Shown one piece after another: positions 52,654-60,469 of a stretch of 64,000 bases of DNA. The notes under the pieces are model-generated. The model worked only from the letters and a program-made list of their open reading frames with translations. It was not told the origin of the DNA and ran no database searches. The stretch lies in contig QIBA01000049.1 in the NCBI GenBank assembly GCA_003225175.1, positions 29,287-93,286 of the forward strand, in the 5' to 3' direction. This stretch comes from Acidobacteriota bacterium. GTDB taxonomy: Bacteria > Acidobacteriota > Terriglobia > Terriglobales > Acidobacteriaceae. The position numbers and the translations under genes are program-made. The stretch's first letter is position 1. Each line of letters begins with the position of its first letter.

Positions 52654-53943
52654 ATGCTGCCACGGATCGTGCTGTGTGCGGTGGTAAGCTTCCTGACCGT
52701 TTCTCCACTTATGGCCCAATTTAAGCCGGCAAAGAAGCCGGTCGAATCGCAAAGCGCAAAACAGCTTCACAACTCTGTGCTGATCATAGACACTCACGCC
52801 GACACCACACAGCGCCTGCTCGACGATAACTTCGACATGGCGAATCCGCCAGCAGGCGATCAGGGCAATTTCGATTTCGCGAAGGCGAAGACGGGGAACC
52901 TGGGAGCTGAATTCTTTTCGATTTGGGTGGAACCCAAGGAGTTCAAGGGACAATACGCGCACCGCACTCTTGCTCTTATCGATTCTGTGTATCAGCAGGC
53001 AACGAAGCATCCCGACAAAATGATGATGGCGTTCTCGACAATTGATATTGAACGCGCTCACCGCGAGCACAAGCTCGCGGCGCTGATGGGGATCGAGGGC
53101 GGACATTCTATAGAGAATGATCTGGGCCTGCTCCGCGACTATTACCGCCTGGGTGTTCGCTACATGACGCTCACCTGGTCGAATACAAATGAGTGGGCGG
53201 ACTCTTCCGGTGACATCAACGACACCTCGGTGCAACACCACAATGGCCTCACTGAATTCGGGAAGGACGTGGTGTACGAGATGAACCGGCTGGGCATGAT
53301 GGTCGACATCTCCCACGTCTCGGACAAGACTTTCTATGACGCACTCTTAGCAAGCCGTGCTCCCCTAATTGCCTCGCATTCCTCGGCGCGCGCGCTCACC
53401 AATCACCCACGCAACATGACAGATGACATGCTGCGGGAGCTTGGTCGACGTGGCGGAGTGGTAATGGTGAACTATTACTCTGCATTCGTGGACGAAAATT
53501 GGCGGCAAGCTTACGAGGCGCAATCCAAAGAACGTACCGCAGCGATCGATGCGGTTGCTCAGCAGTACAAAGACGCTGACCCGGTGACTCGCTACCGTGA
53601 GACTGATAAGGTGGCGAAGCAATGGGCGGCGAAGATCCCGCGTCCTCCGTTTGAGGCGATCATTGACCACATCGATCATGTAGCCAAGATTGCTGGAGTA
53701 GATCACACGGGATTGGGCTCCGATTTCGATGGCACTCCGTCAATGCCACAAGGACTCGACTCTGCCGCCGATCTTCCAAAGATAACCGAAGGTTTGCTCA
53801 AACGAGGATACACAGCGGAGCAGATTCGTAAGATTCTCGGAGGGAATCTGATGCGCGTCTTCACCGAAGTAGAAGCGATTAGCCGGAAATTGAAAGCAGA
53901 AGAAAGACCTTCGCTGGCACGGCAGATGAGTGCCTCGAAGTAA
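52654..53943 (+). CDS. Exported membrane dipeptidase (peptidase family M19)
   Basis: The 429 residues start with a signal peptide (LPRIVLCAVVSFLTVSPLMA). Zinc ligands of renal-dipeptidase type appear in order: VLIIDTHADTTQRLL, LMGIEGGHSIENDLGLLRDY, YMTLTWSNTNEWADSSGD, MVDISHVSDKTF with APLIASHSSARALTNHPRN, and GLGSDFDGTPSMPQGL. The whole domain is intact, so it should hydrolyse dipeptides, including some with D-amino acids, outside the cytosol. It may join the nearby exported cyclophilin in a secreted-protein set. Confidence 0.93.
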   Translation: MLPRIVLCAVVSFLTVSPLMAQFKPAKKPVESQSAKQLHNSVLIIDTHADTTQRLLDDNFDMANPPAGDQGNFDFAKAKTGNLGAEFFSIWVEPKEFKGQYAHRTLALIDSVYQQATKHPDKMMMAFSTIDIERAHREHKLAALMGIEGGHSIENDLGLLRDYYRLGVRYMTLTWSNTNEWADSSGDINDTSVQHHNGLTEFGKDVVYEMNRLGMMVDISHVSDKTFYDALLASRAPLIASHSSARALTNHPRNMTDDMLRELGRRGGVVMVNYYSAFVDENWRQAYEAQSKERTAAIDAVAQQYKDADPVTRYRETDKVAKQWAAKIPRPPFEAIIDHIDHVAKIAGVDHTGLGSDFDGTPSMPQGLDSAADLPKITEGLLKRGYTAEQIRKILGGNLMRVFTEVEAISRKLKAEERPSLARQMSASK

Positions 53944-53975
53944 AATTTACCTTAAAGCATTACTCGAGAGTCATA

Positions 53976-54737
53976 ATGAGAACTTTCCTCAGCGTTCTTG
54001 TCTGCGTAACATCGTCATTTTTCGCGGCCCAAACGAGCACCACGACGCCCAAAGCAAGCACTACTCCACGAAGCGCGTTGGGTACACAGTCGAGGGCCAC
54101 TCAAGCAGCACCCGTCGAGAATCCGAAAGCCATATTTCACACTTCGGTCGGCGATCTTACCTGCGAACTATTCCTCAAAGAGGCACCCAAGACAGTTGGC
54201 AACTTTATTGGTTTGGCAACAGGTTCGAAGGAATGGAAAAATCCTGAAATCCACAAAAGGGAGCAAGGTGTCCCACTTTACAACGGAACCATTTTTCACC
54301 GGGTAATTCCAAACTTCATGATTCAGGGCGGCGATCCGCTCGGAAATGGTCAGGGCGGACCCGGCTATAGCTTCGAAGACGAATTTTCGCCGGATCTGAA
54401 GTTCGATGTCCCAGGCAGATTGGCGATGGCGAACTCAGGACCAGCCACGAACGGCTCGCAGTTCTTCATCACCGAAGTACCAACGCCGCACCTCGATGGA
54501 AAGCACACGATCTTTGGTCAGTGCACTCCAGACAGCGTGGAGCTGGTAAAGCAGATCGCGCGCAAAGCTGCCGATCCTCGCGATAATCGTCCATATGATC
54601 CAGTGAAGATCAACACAATCGACATCGTGGGAGTGCCGAAATCGGCGGCAACGATAAAGAAGCCGGCCACGGCGAAGAAAAATAGGGCTGCAAGCAAACC
54701 TGCTGCGCCAAAACAGCCAGCTCCCAAGCAGCGATAG
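53976..54737 (+). CDS. Exported cyclophilin-type peptidyl-prolyl isomerase
   Basis: The 253 residues start with a signal peptide (RTFLSVLVCVTSSFFAAQT), then a Thr/Ala-rich linker. The cyclophilin domain at about 50-215 shows GDLTCELFLKEAPKTVGNFI, YNGTIFHRVIPNFMIQGGDP, GPGYSFEDEF and ANSGPATNGSQFFITEVPTP. The C-terminal tail is Lys/Ala/Pro-rich. It isomerises Xaa-Pro bonds, most likely in the periplasm. A second, unexported cyclophilin gene lies 0.9 kb downstream, so one enzyme serves each compartment. Confidence 0.94.
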   Translation: MRTFLSVLVCVTSSFFAAQTSTTTPKASTTPRSALGTQSRATQAAPVENPKAIFHTSVGDLTCELFLKEAPKTVGNFIGLATGSKEWKNPEIHKREQGVPLYNGTIFHRVIPNFMIQGGDPLGNGQGGPGYSFEDEFSPDLKFDVPGRLAMANSGPATNGSQFFITEVPTPHLDGKHTIFGQCTPDSVELVKQIARKAADPRDNRPYDPVKINTIDIVGVPKSAATIKKPATAKKNRAASKPAAPKQPAPKQR

Positions 54738-54753
54738 CTAGCGAGATGAGTAT

Positions 54754-55254
54754 ATGACCATTGCCCAGCAATTGCTTCCCGAATTCGATAAGGAAATGGG
54801 CATAACACGCCGCACATTGGAGCGAGTGCCAAACGAGAAGTGGGAATGGCGTGCACATCCCAAATCGAGCACTATGGGATCGCTTGCTGGCCATCTCTCG
54901 AATATCCCCACATGGACGAATCATGCCATTGATCTCGACAGACTCGACATAGCACCAGAAGGAAAGCCGTTGCGCAATCCGCCAATCTCATCCCGCGAGA
55001 AGATATTGGAGAATTTCGATCGGAACGTCGCCGCTGCACGAGCTGCCATTGAGGGAGCTAGCGACCAGCATCTCGGCGGTGGATGGACTTTAATTTCAAA
55101 TGGATGTCCAATTTTCACATTGCCCCGCGCTGCTGTTCTCCGGAGCTTTGTGATCAATCACATGATCCACCACCGCGCGCAGCTTGGAGTTTATTTGCGA
55201 CTAAACGACATTCCAGTTCCGGCAACATACGGACCGTCAGCGGACGAAACCTAG
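54754..55254 (+). CDS. DinB-family metal-binding protein
   Basis: This 166-residue protein is a four-helix DinB/YfiT-like bundle. The three-histidine metal site is visible: His near residue 47 (SLAGHLSNIPTWT) and a pair in NHMIHHRAQLGVYLRLNDIP. It ends with TYGPSADE, a typical DinB terminus. Family members are thiol-S-transferase-like or of unknown function. It starts 16 bases after the cyclophilin stop. A decayed second copy lies on the other strand about 1 kb further on. Confidence 0.9.
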   Translation: MTIAQQLLPEFDKEMGITRRTLERVPNEKWEWRAHPKSSTMGSLAGHLSNIPTWTNHAIDLDRLDIAPEGKPLRNPPISSREKILENFDRNVAAARAAIEGASDQHLGGGWTLISNGCPIFTLPRAAVLRSFVINHMIHHRAQLGVYLRLNDIPVPATYGPSADET

Positions 55255-55269
55255 AACGATGTTGACCGG

Positions 55270-55590
55270 CTATGTCATGGACAGCATCCATTCGGCTTTT
55301 CGCAACTTTTTGTAATCGTCGCCCTCTTTCTTGGAAACAGTTTCCGCTTCAGGCCTTGCGGAGTGCATAGATCCAGTTCAAGGTGTCCCGAATGCTTTTT
55401 TGGCTAAGCCAAGATTCGGGCAGACCGCTAATGAGGTATGCAGCTAAGTGCGACTTGTCGAGGTGCGGTCGTCCCTTTCGCCCACCACGATATTCAGAGG
55501 TAAGTTCCGCAGAGGCCGGCGCCAGTTCCAGATATGGAATTCTGCTGTGAGCTGATCGATGCCTTGCGTCAATTCTGCTGGAAGTTGCAT
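55270..55590 (-). pseudogene. Remnant of an Rsm22-like rRNA methyltransferase, core deleted
   Basis: In the gap 55255-55674 the minus strand reads an Rsm22-type N-terminus: MQLPAELTQGIDQLTAEF, then after a frame change ELAPASAELTSEYRGGRKGR, HLDKSHLAAYLISGLPES and RDTLNWIYALRKA. After a stop at 55351-55349 comes ETVSKKEGDDYKKLRKAEWM, which resembles the Rsm22 C-terminus. The SAM-binding core between the two ends is absent. It appears to be a gene reduced by an internal deletion and a frameshift. Family recall is from memory, so the name is moderate in certainty; its status as a decayed gene is well supported. Confidence 0.6.
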
Positions 55591-55674
55591 GAATGCTGGT
55601 GAGCCCCTTGAACGGCAGTGCACTTCAATGTTTCAAACTAGTCGTTTTCACTCATAACGCAGGAAGGACACTAT

Positions 55675-56205
55675 ATGTCTCGCCAAGCTGGAACTTATGC
55701 CACCATCGATACGACTATGGGAAAGATCGTCTGCCGGCTATTTGAGAAAGACGCACCGAACACCGTCAGGAATTTCACCGATCTAGCTCAAGGAAAGCGC
55801 GACTGGAGCGACAACATCAGCGGTAAGAAAGGTCCGGGCCCGCTCTACAACGGAACTATCTTCCATCGCGTGATTCCCGATTTCATGATCCAGGGCGGCG
55901 ACCCGAGCGGAACAGGCATGGGTGGACCCGGCTATAAGTTTGCAGATGAGACCAAGGGGTCTCCCCACAAGTTCGACATGCCTGGCAAACTCGCGATGGC
56001 GAATGCTGGTCCCAACACAAACGGCAGCCAGTTCTTTATCACGGTTGCAGCTACGCCATGGCTCACAGGCAATCACACGATCTTCGGTGAAGTAATAGAA
56101 GGTCAGGACATTGTGGACGCGATCACGAAGGTCAAGCGCAATTCGCAGGATCGCCCTGCACAGGATGTGAAATTGAATTCGATATCAATCGATAGAGTTA
56201 ATTAG
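55675..56205 (+). CDS. Cytosolic cyclophilin-type peptidyl-prolyl isomerase
   Basis: The 176 residues have no signal peptide. Cyclophilin motifs are complete: IDTTMGKIVCRLFEKDAPNT, YNGTIFHRVIPDFMIQGGDP, MGGPGYKFADE, ANAGPNTNGSQFFITVAATP and GNHTIFGEVIEGQDIVDAI. The catalytic Arg in FHRV and the surrounding residues are present. AGGAAGGA upstream of the ATG sets the start. It helps protein folding in the cytosol. It resembles the exported copy at 53976 but is shorter and lacks the tail. Confidence 0.95.
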   Translation: MSRQAGTYATIDTTMGKIVCRLFEKDAPNTVRNFTDLAQGKRDWSDNISGKKGPGPLYNGTIFHRVIPDFMIQGGDPSGTGMGGPGYKFADETKGSPHKFDMPGKLAMANAGPNTNGSQFFITVAATPWLTGNHTIFGEVIEGQDIVDAITKVKRNSQDRPAQDVKLNSISIDRVN

Positions 56206-56223
56206 CCCATAAGCCAGCGACTA

Positions 56224-56702
56224 CTACATAGGCCCATCGGCGCTGGGGCCCGTAAATCTGCGGCACGGTCGAGCCCACTGCACGCAGATACGTCGAGAGC
56301 TGCCCGCGATGACGAATAATGTCGAGCCAAAAAAACCCAAGCGTTGTCGTAGCCTGTTTCGTTCATGACAGCTTGCCCACCCAATGATGAAAGGTACGAG
56401 CGCATCGCATCGCGTGGTGTCAACCTTGTGAAGTTTCGCGCTGGCCTCCTGATGATTGCGGCCATATGCGGCGAAAACTTCTTTCATCGTCGGCGGCGCA
56501 GGCACCTCAGCCACTCCAATTCACCTTTCTATAGTCCGTCCGCAAGTGCAGCTTTTCGCGAGCGATCAACGAATCGATCTTCCGCGCAGTCTATGATTTC
56601 GGATCAGGACGGTAATTCGAAGCTTCCGGAATCCGTTCAATCACTTTGCGCGTCGAGGCGACTTCTTCGTCCCACAATTTGAGGAAAATCTTTCGAAGTC
56701 AT
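56224..56702 (-). pseudogene. Decayed second DinB-family gene
   Basis: The minus strand from ATG 56702 holds a DinB sequence split over several frames: LKLWDEEVASTRKVIERIPE, NYRPDPKS, AREKLHLRTDY, EVPAPPTMKEVFAAYGRNHQ, SYLSSLGGQAVMNETGYDNA, WLDIIRHRGQLSTYLRAVGS, and finally GPSADGPM before the stop at 56224. At least four frame changes and one stop are needed to join them. The histidine pair IIRHRGQLSTYLR is that of active DinB proteins. It fills most of the gap between cyclophilin and mdh. Confidence 0.75.
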
Positions 56703-56736
56703 TGAATTCCCGAGACAAGATTATCTGCGAGCCACC

Positions 56737-57663
56737 CTATGCTCCGATAACTTTCACGAGTTCCTGCACAGCATCAGCGCTCTTCTTCAGTGCCGCCTGT
56801 TCCTCAGCTGTCAGCTTGATCTCGATGATCTGTTCCAGGCCACGTGCTCCGAGCTTGCACGGCACACCGACAAACAGACCTTTGATTCCATACTCTCCCT
56901 GTAAATACGCCGCACAGGGCAAGATCTTCTTCTTGTCTTTAAGAATGGCCTCTGTCATTTCCGTGGCGGCTGACGACGGGGCGTAATAAGCACTGCCGGT
57001 CTTCAGATACTTCACGATTTCCGCGCCGCCATCGCGCGTACGTTGCACAATACGATCTAGAGTCGGCTTATCCATCAGTTCTGTAATGGGAATGCCGGCG
57101 ACAGTTGAATACCGGGGAAGTGGAACCATGGTATCACCATGTCCACCGAGGACGAATGCGGTTATGTTTTCTACACTGACCTTCAACTCTTCAGCGATAA
57201 AAGCTCGGAAACGCGCGGAGTCGAGTACACCGGCCATGCCAATCACCCGCTCACGATTGAATTTGCTGATGCGAAAGGCAGCCTGAGCCATCGCATCCAG
57301 CGGATTCGAGACCACAATGAGAATCGAATTAGGAGAATTTGCCACGACCTTGCCCACTACATCCTGCATGATCTTGTAATTCGTGTTGAGCAGGTCATCG
57401 CGGCTCATACCGGGTTTGCGGGGTATCCCCGCAGTAATGATGACTATGTCTGAATTAGCAGTGTCGGCGTAATCGTTAGTACCGATAACGCGCGAATCAC
57501 GTTTCTCAATCGGCATCGCCTCCAACAGATCAAGGCCTTTGCCCTGGGGAACACCCTCAATGATGTCGATCAAGACGACATCCGCCAATTCCTTTGAGGC
57601 TATCCAGTGTGCGGCGGTGGCTCCTACATTGCCGGCGCCGACAATTGACACTTTCTTGCGCAT
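56737..57663 (-). CDS. mdh: Malate dehydrogenase
   Basis: The start at ATG 57663 ([20 protein letters not shown]) is preferred to an ATG at 57714. The 308 residues are the LDH-like MDH type. NAD binding uses GAGNVGA, substrate binding uses [13 protein letters not shown] and [11 protein letters not shown], and the catalytic His is in [18 protein letters not shown]. It interconverts malate and oxaloacetate in the TCA cycle. The icd gene lies about 160 bases upstream on the same strand, so the two TCA genes may share regulation. The spacer between them holds short CTCTGTG/TCTCCGT-type repeats. Confidence 0.96.
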   Translation of the reverse strand: MRKKVSIVGAGNVGATAAHWIASKELADVVLIDIIEGVPQGKGLDLLEAMPIEKRDSRVIGTNDYADTANSDIVIITAGIPRKPGMSRDDLLNTNYKIMQDVVGKVVANSPNSILIVVSNPLDAMAQAAFRISKFNRERVIGMAGVLDSARFRAFIAEELKVSVENITAFVLGGHGDTMVPLPRYSTVAGIPITELMDKPTLDRIVQRTRDGGAEIVKYLKTGSAYYAPSSAATEMTEAILKDKKKILPCAAYLQGEYGIKGLFVGVPCKLGARGLEQIIEIKLTAEEQAALKKSADAVQELVKVIGA

Positions 57664-57823
57664 TCTTGTTGCTCCATCGCAATTTTGGAAAAGCAAGAGT
57701 GAATACGGAGACACAAAGGTCAGCGAGGAGTTGAGTCTTAGTGTTCGAAATTGTAGAGAAGGACTGGAACTAAGAATTCTGACCGCTATGCCTCAATGTG
57801 CTCTGTGCCCCCTGTTCAATGTT

Positions 57824-59263
57824 TTACGCTAAGGCGACTTCGCGCCTTGCACCGGCGAGAGCGTCCATGTTTCCAATCATGTAGCTGGCGAACTCGCTCG
57901 TCTTGACCTTAGTGGCGCCTTCCATCTGGCGCTCGAAGTCGTAGGTAACCCTCTTTTGCCGGATGGTCTCTTCGAGCGCATTTTCAATCAACCGCGCGGC
58001 TTCACGCCAGCCGATCAGCTCGAACATCATCACGCCCGAGAGAATCACCGAGCCTGGGTTGATCACGTCCAGATCGGCGTATTTTGGTGCGGTGCCGTGC
58101 GTAGCTTCGAAGATCGCGTAACCGTCACCGATGTTTCCTCCCGGAGCGATTCCGAGCCCGCCAACCTGCGCAGCGCATGCGTCAGAGATGTAGTCGCCAT
58201 TCAAATTTGGTGTAGCGAGAACACTGTACTCCTGCGGCCGAATGATGACCTGCTGGAAGATGGAGTCGGCAATTCGATCATTGATCATCAGCTTCTTCTT
58301 CCACTGGCCATTGCCGTGAGACCGGGAAAGTTTGTCGAGAACGTCCTTCACTTCCGCGTGGACGCCCTTGCGGAATTCTTCGGCAGCGAACTCGAGACCG
58401 GGCTCTACCTGCTGCGCGTTTTGCTCAATCGTAATCTGCGGGCTCTTATCTTTGTTGTCGAGAATCCAGCTCTCGCGCTCGGTCACAACCCGATCACGGA
58501 ATTCAGCTTGGGCAACCTCGTATCCCCACTCGCGGAAAGCGCCTTCAGTGAATTTCTGGATATTGCCTTTATGAACGAGCGTCACCGATGGACGTTTGTT
58601 TTCCAGGGCGAACTGGATCGCACGACGCACGAGCCGCTTTGTTCCTGTGATCGAAATCGGCTTGATACCAACACCCGAATCTTCGCGTACACGCTTTTTT
58701 CCGCCGGCGAGCATTTCCTCATTCAAGAACCGGATCAGCTTACGCGCTCCATCGCTTCCTTCTTTCCACTCGATGCCTGCGTAAACATCTTCTGTGTTCT
58801 CTCGGAAAATAACGACGTTCAATTTCTCCGGATACTTCACCGTGGAGGGAACGCCAGCGTAATGCTTAACGGGACGCACGCAGGCATACAGATCAAGCTC
58901 CTGCCGCATGGCGACGTTGAGCGACCGGATGCCACCACCCACAGGTGTGGTGAGGGGACCTTTAATGGAGACGCGCAGGTCCTTCGCAGCTCGCAATGTG
59001 TCCTCCGGCATCCAGTTCCGGAATTGTGAAAACGCCTTTTCGCCCGCGAAGATTTCGTACCATACTACGTGACGCTTGCCTCCATACGCCTTCTCAACCG
59101 CCGCATCAAAAACGCGGCGTGAGGCCTTCCATATGTCACGACCAGTACCATCGCCTTCAATGAATGGAATGATTGGATTGTCGGGCACGCGATATTGCCC
59201 GTTTTCGTAGCGAATCGGCGAGCCTTCCGAGGGGAGAGGAACGCCGTTGTACACCACTGCCAT
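57824..59263 (-). CDS. icd: NADP-type isocitrate dehydrogenase
   Basis: The 479 residues start [20 protein letters not shown] and have [17 protein letters not shown] as the first substrate/metal region. [20 protein letters not shown], the motif [35 protein letters not shown] and [20 protein letters not shown] follow. The enzyme converts isocitrate to 2-oxoglutarate. It is longer than the Escherichia coli enzyme (416 residues), with extra sequence around residues 270-330. The ATG at 59263 follows an open leader region that contains a candidate small RNA on the other strand. Confidence 0.95.
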   Translation of the reverse strand: MAVVYNGVPLPSEGSPIRYENGQYRVPDNPIIPFIEGDGTGRDIWKASRRVFDAAVEKAYGGKRHVVWYEIFAGEKAFSQFRNWMPEDTLRAAKDLRVSIKGPLTTPVGGGIRSLNVAMRQELDLYACVRPVKHYAGVPSTVKYPEKLNVVIFRENTEDVYAGIEWKEGSDGARKLIRFLNEEMLAGGKKRVREDSGVGIKPISITGTKRLVRRAIQFALENKRPSVTLVHKGNIQKFTEGAFREWGYEVAQAEFRDRVVTERESWILDNKDKSPQITIEQNAQQVEPGLEFAAEEFRKGVHAEVKDVLDKLSRSHGNGQWKKKLMINDRIADSIFQQVIIRPQEYSVLATPNLNGDYISDACAAQVGGLGIAPGGNIGDGYAIFEATHGTAPKYADLDVINPGSVILSGVMMFELIGWREAARLIENALEETIRQKRVTYDFERQMEGATKVKTSEFASYMIGNMDALAGARREVALA

Positions 59264-59496
59264 GGGCGACTGCTCCTGTGAAGTTATGAATGTAATGCCA
59301 AGCTTTCAAAACTAACATTCGCAGCTAGTTGGCGCAAACTGAGCGGTATTCATCAGTCAAACAGGGGAGGAACAACGCTATCCTCCAACTAAATTGGACA
59401 CGACGCGATGGCGCGAGTAGATGCTGGCGCAAGTTGGCCAGTTTTCGGTCGTTCGAAGGCTCATCGGAATAACCATTGAGCGACTATGATGATCTA

Positions 59497-59630
59497 GGCT
59501 CTCCTGTGGCTCTGAGCTTTCGCCGGTCGATTTCACAGTCGCTTGGCGTGAGCTCAGAAAGACCAACTCTGGAGCTTCTTCCTACCTCCGAAACGTCACT
59601 CAGCCGGCCCTCGTGGGCCGGCTAATTTTT
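59497..59630 (+). ncRNA. Candidate structured small RNA upstream of icd
   Basis: This lies in the 479-bp gap between icd and the exported-protein gene. TATGAT at 59485-59490 could be a -10 box; no good -35 is seen. From about 59497 the plus strand forms a hairpin, CTGAGCT (59512-59518) with AGCTCAG (59551-59557) and CGCC with GGCG inside. An unpaired CCTACCTCCG follows, with CCTCC complementary to the Shine-Dalgarno sequence. A perfect terminator ends it. No ORF overlaps. The remaining gap, 59264-59480, shows nothing further. Confidence 0.45.
59603..59630 (+). terminator. Rho-independent terminator with no upstream protein gene
   Basis: GCCGGCCC (59603-59610) pairs perfectly with GGGCCGGC (59615-59622) around TCGT, followed by TAATTTTT. 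It is canonical for the plus strand, yet no plus-strand gene precedes it, which is the main argument for a small RNA here. Confidence 0.8.
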
Positions 59631-59688
59631 GACTTCGGTCCGTTGGCCATCGTCATATGTGGTGAACCTTAGCGGCGCCGTAGATAAC

Positions 59689-59719
59689 AGAGAAGGGCAC
59701 AGAGGCTGTGCCGTTCTCT
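59689..59719 (-). terminator. Hairpin after the exported-protein gene
   Basis: AGAGAA then GGCACAG (59689-59702) pair with CTGTGCC then TTCTCT (59706-59719) around a three-base loop, with one G-G mismatch. It lies 24 bases after the minus-strand gene stop at 59743. The T-run is weak. Its CTCTGTGCCCTTCTCTGTT sequence also resembles dispersed acidobacterial repeats. Confidence 0.5.
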
Positions 59720-59742
59720 TTGGACTTCTTTGAGGGTAATCG

Positions 59743-60168
59743 TTAGCGCAGCGCTGCCAAAACGATCACATCTTCTGAAGTCGGAACGCTCTTCGCTATC
59801 TCGGCTTCGCGGCGACTGATCCTGAACTGCCGTCCAACTTTCTCACCCTGAAGCCAGATCTGCGACAGAAAGTACTGGTCTCCGTACCGGTGGAATACAA
59901 GCCTGCTGTTCGGTGAAGGATTCAAGGTTTCTGCGTTGTTTGCCGAAGCAAGCATGTTCTTTGCAGCGTTTTCGCCACGAACCGCGAGCACGCTGCCGGT
60001 GGCCGTTGCGAGCGACTGAATGCTGTATGCGCCAGCGGGCAGACTCGACTTACCTACAGTGAAGTCAAAAGGAACATTCGCTTTAACGTTGACGCCCTGA
60101 GCGTTTGCGCATGCCGCCACGAGCAGCAGGCCAAGAACGCCAAGCAGATTTACGATTTGCCGTTTCAT
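59743..60168 (-). CDS. Small exported protein of unknown function
   Basis: The start at ATG 60168 follows GGAGG with four-base spacing; an upstream frame extension to 60258 has no ribosome site. The 141 residues begin with a signal peptide (KRQIVNLLGVLGLLLVAACA ending NAQG). The mature part is strand-rich and starts VNVKANVPFDFTVGKSSLPA, with SLPAGAYSIQSL and RLVFHRYGDQYFLSQIWLQG further on. I recognise it as a type frequent in acidobacterial genomes, but no function is known. It is transcribed alone and is followed by a hairpin. Confidence 0.78.
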   Translation of the reverse strand: MKRQIVNLLGVLGLLLVAACANAQGVNVKANVPFDFTVGKSSLPAGAYSIQSLATATGSVLAVRGENAAKNMLASANNAETLNPSPNSRLVFHRYGDQYFLSQIWLQGEKVGRQFRISRREAEIAKSVPTSEDVIVLAALR

Positions 60169-60469
60169 ATTGCCTCCGTTTCGTGTTGAGGCGGTGGAAG
60201 CAATGCGCATATTCCGTATCGCCTTCACTGCTCCTGCTCTTCGCTTCCGTCTCCACACTTTCCGCGATGGGTAAATGCAAACGGCATGCCAAGGTGGTCG
60301 AGCGCTGTGATGAGTTCCGGTGGAAAACGCTTCAACTTGATGACTCCATTAAACATTTTCGTGCTTCATCAGATGCCGCAACTTCAAGCTCCCTGAACAC
60401 TCGTTCTCATCCCGTGAACCGAATGGTTAATCCAAGCCGGGAAACGTGAACCGATGGGTTGCGATTCTT
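60169..60469. other. Intergenic stretch without a recognised feature
   Basis: This is about 300 bases between the start of the small exported protein and the end of the permease gene. I see no credible ORF, RNA structure or repeat. It should contain the promoter of the exported-protein gene on the minus strand, but no clear -35/-10 pair stands out. Confidence 0.4.

Noticed and set aside
57956..59029. A 357-codon plus-strand open frame opposite icd
   Set aside because: It is antisense to a complete isocitrate dehydrogenase and has no family resemblance; it is a shadow of codon usage.
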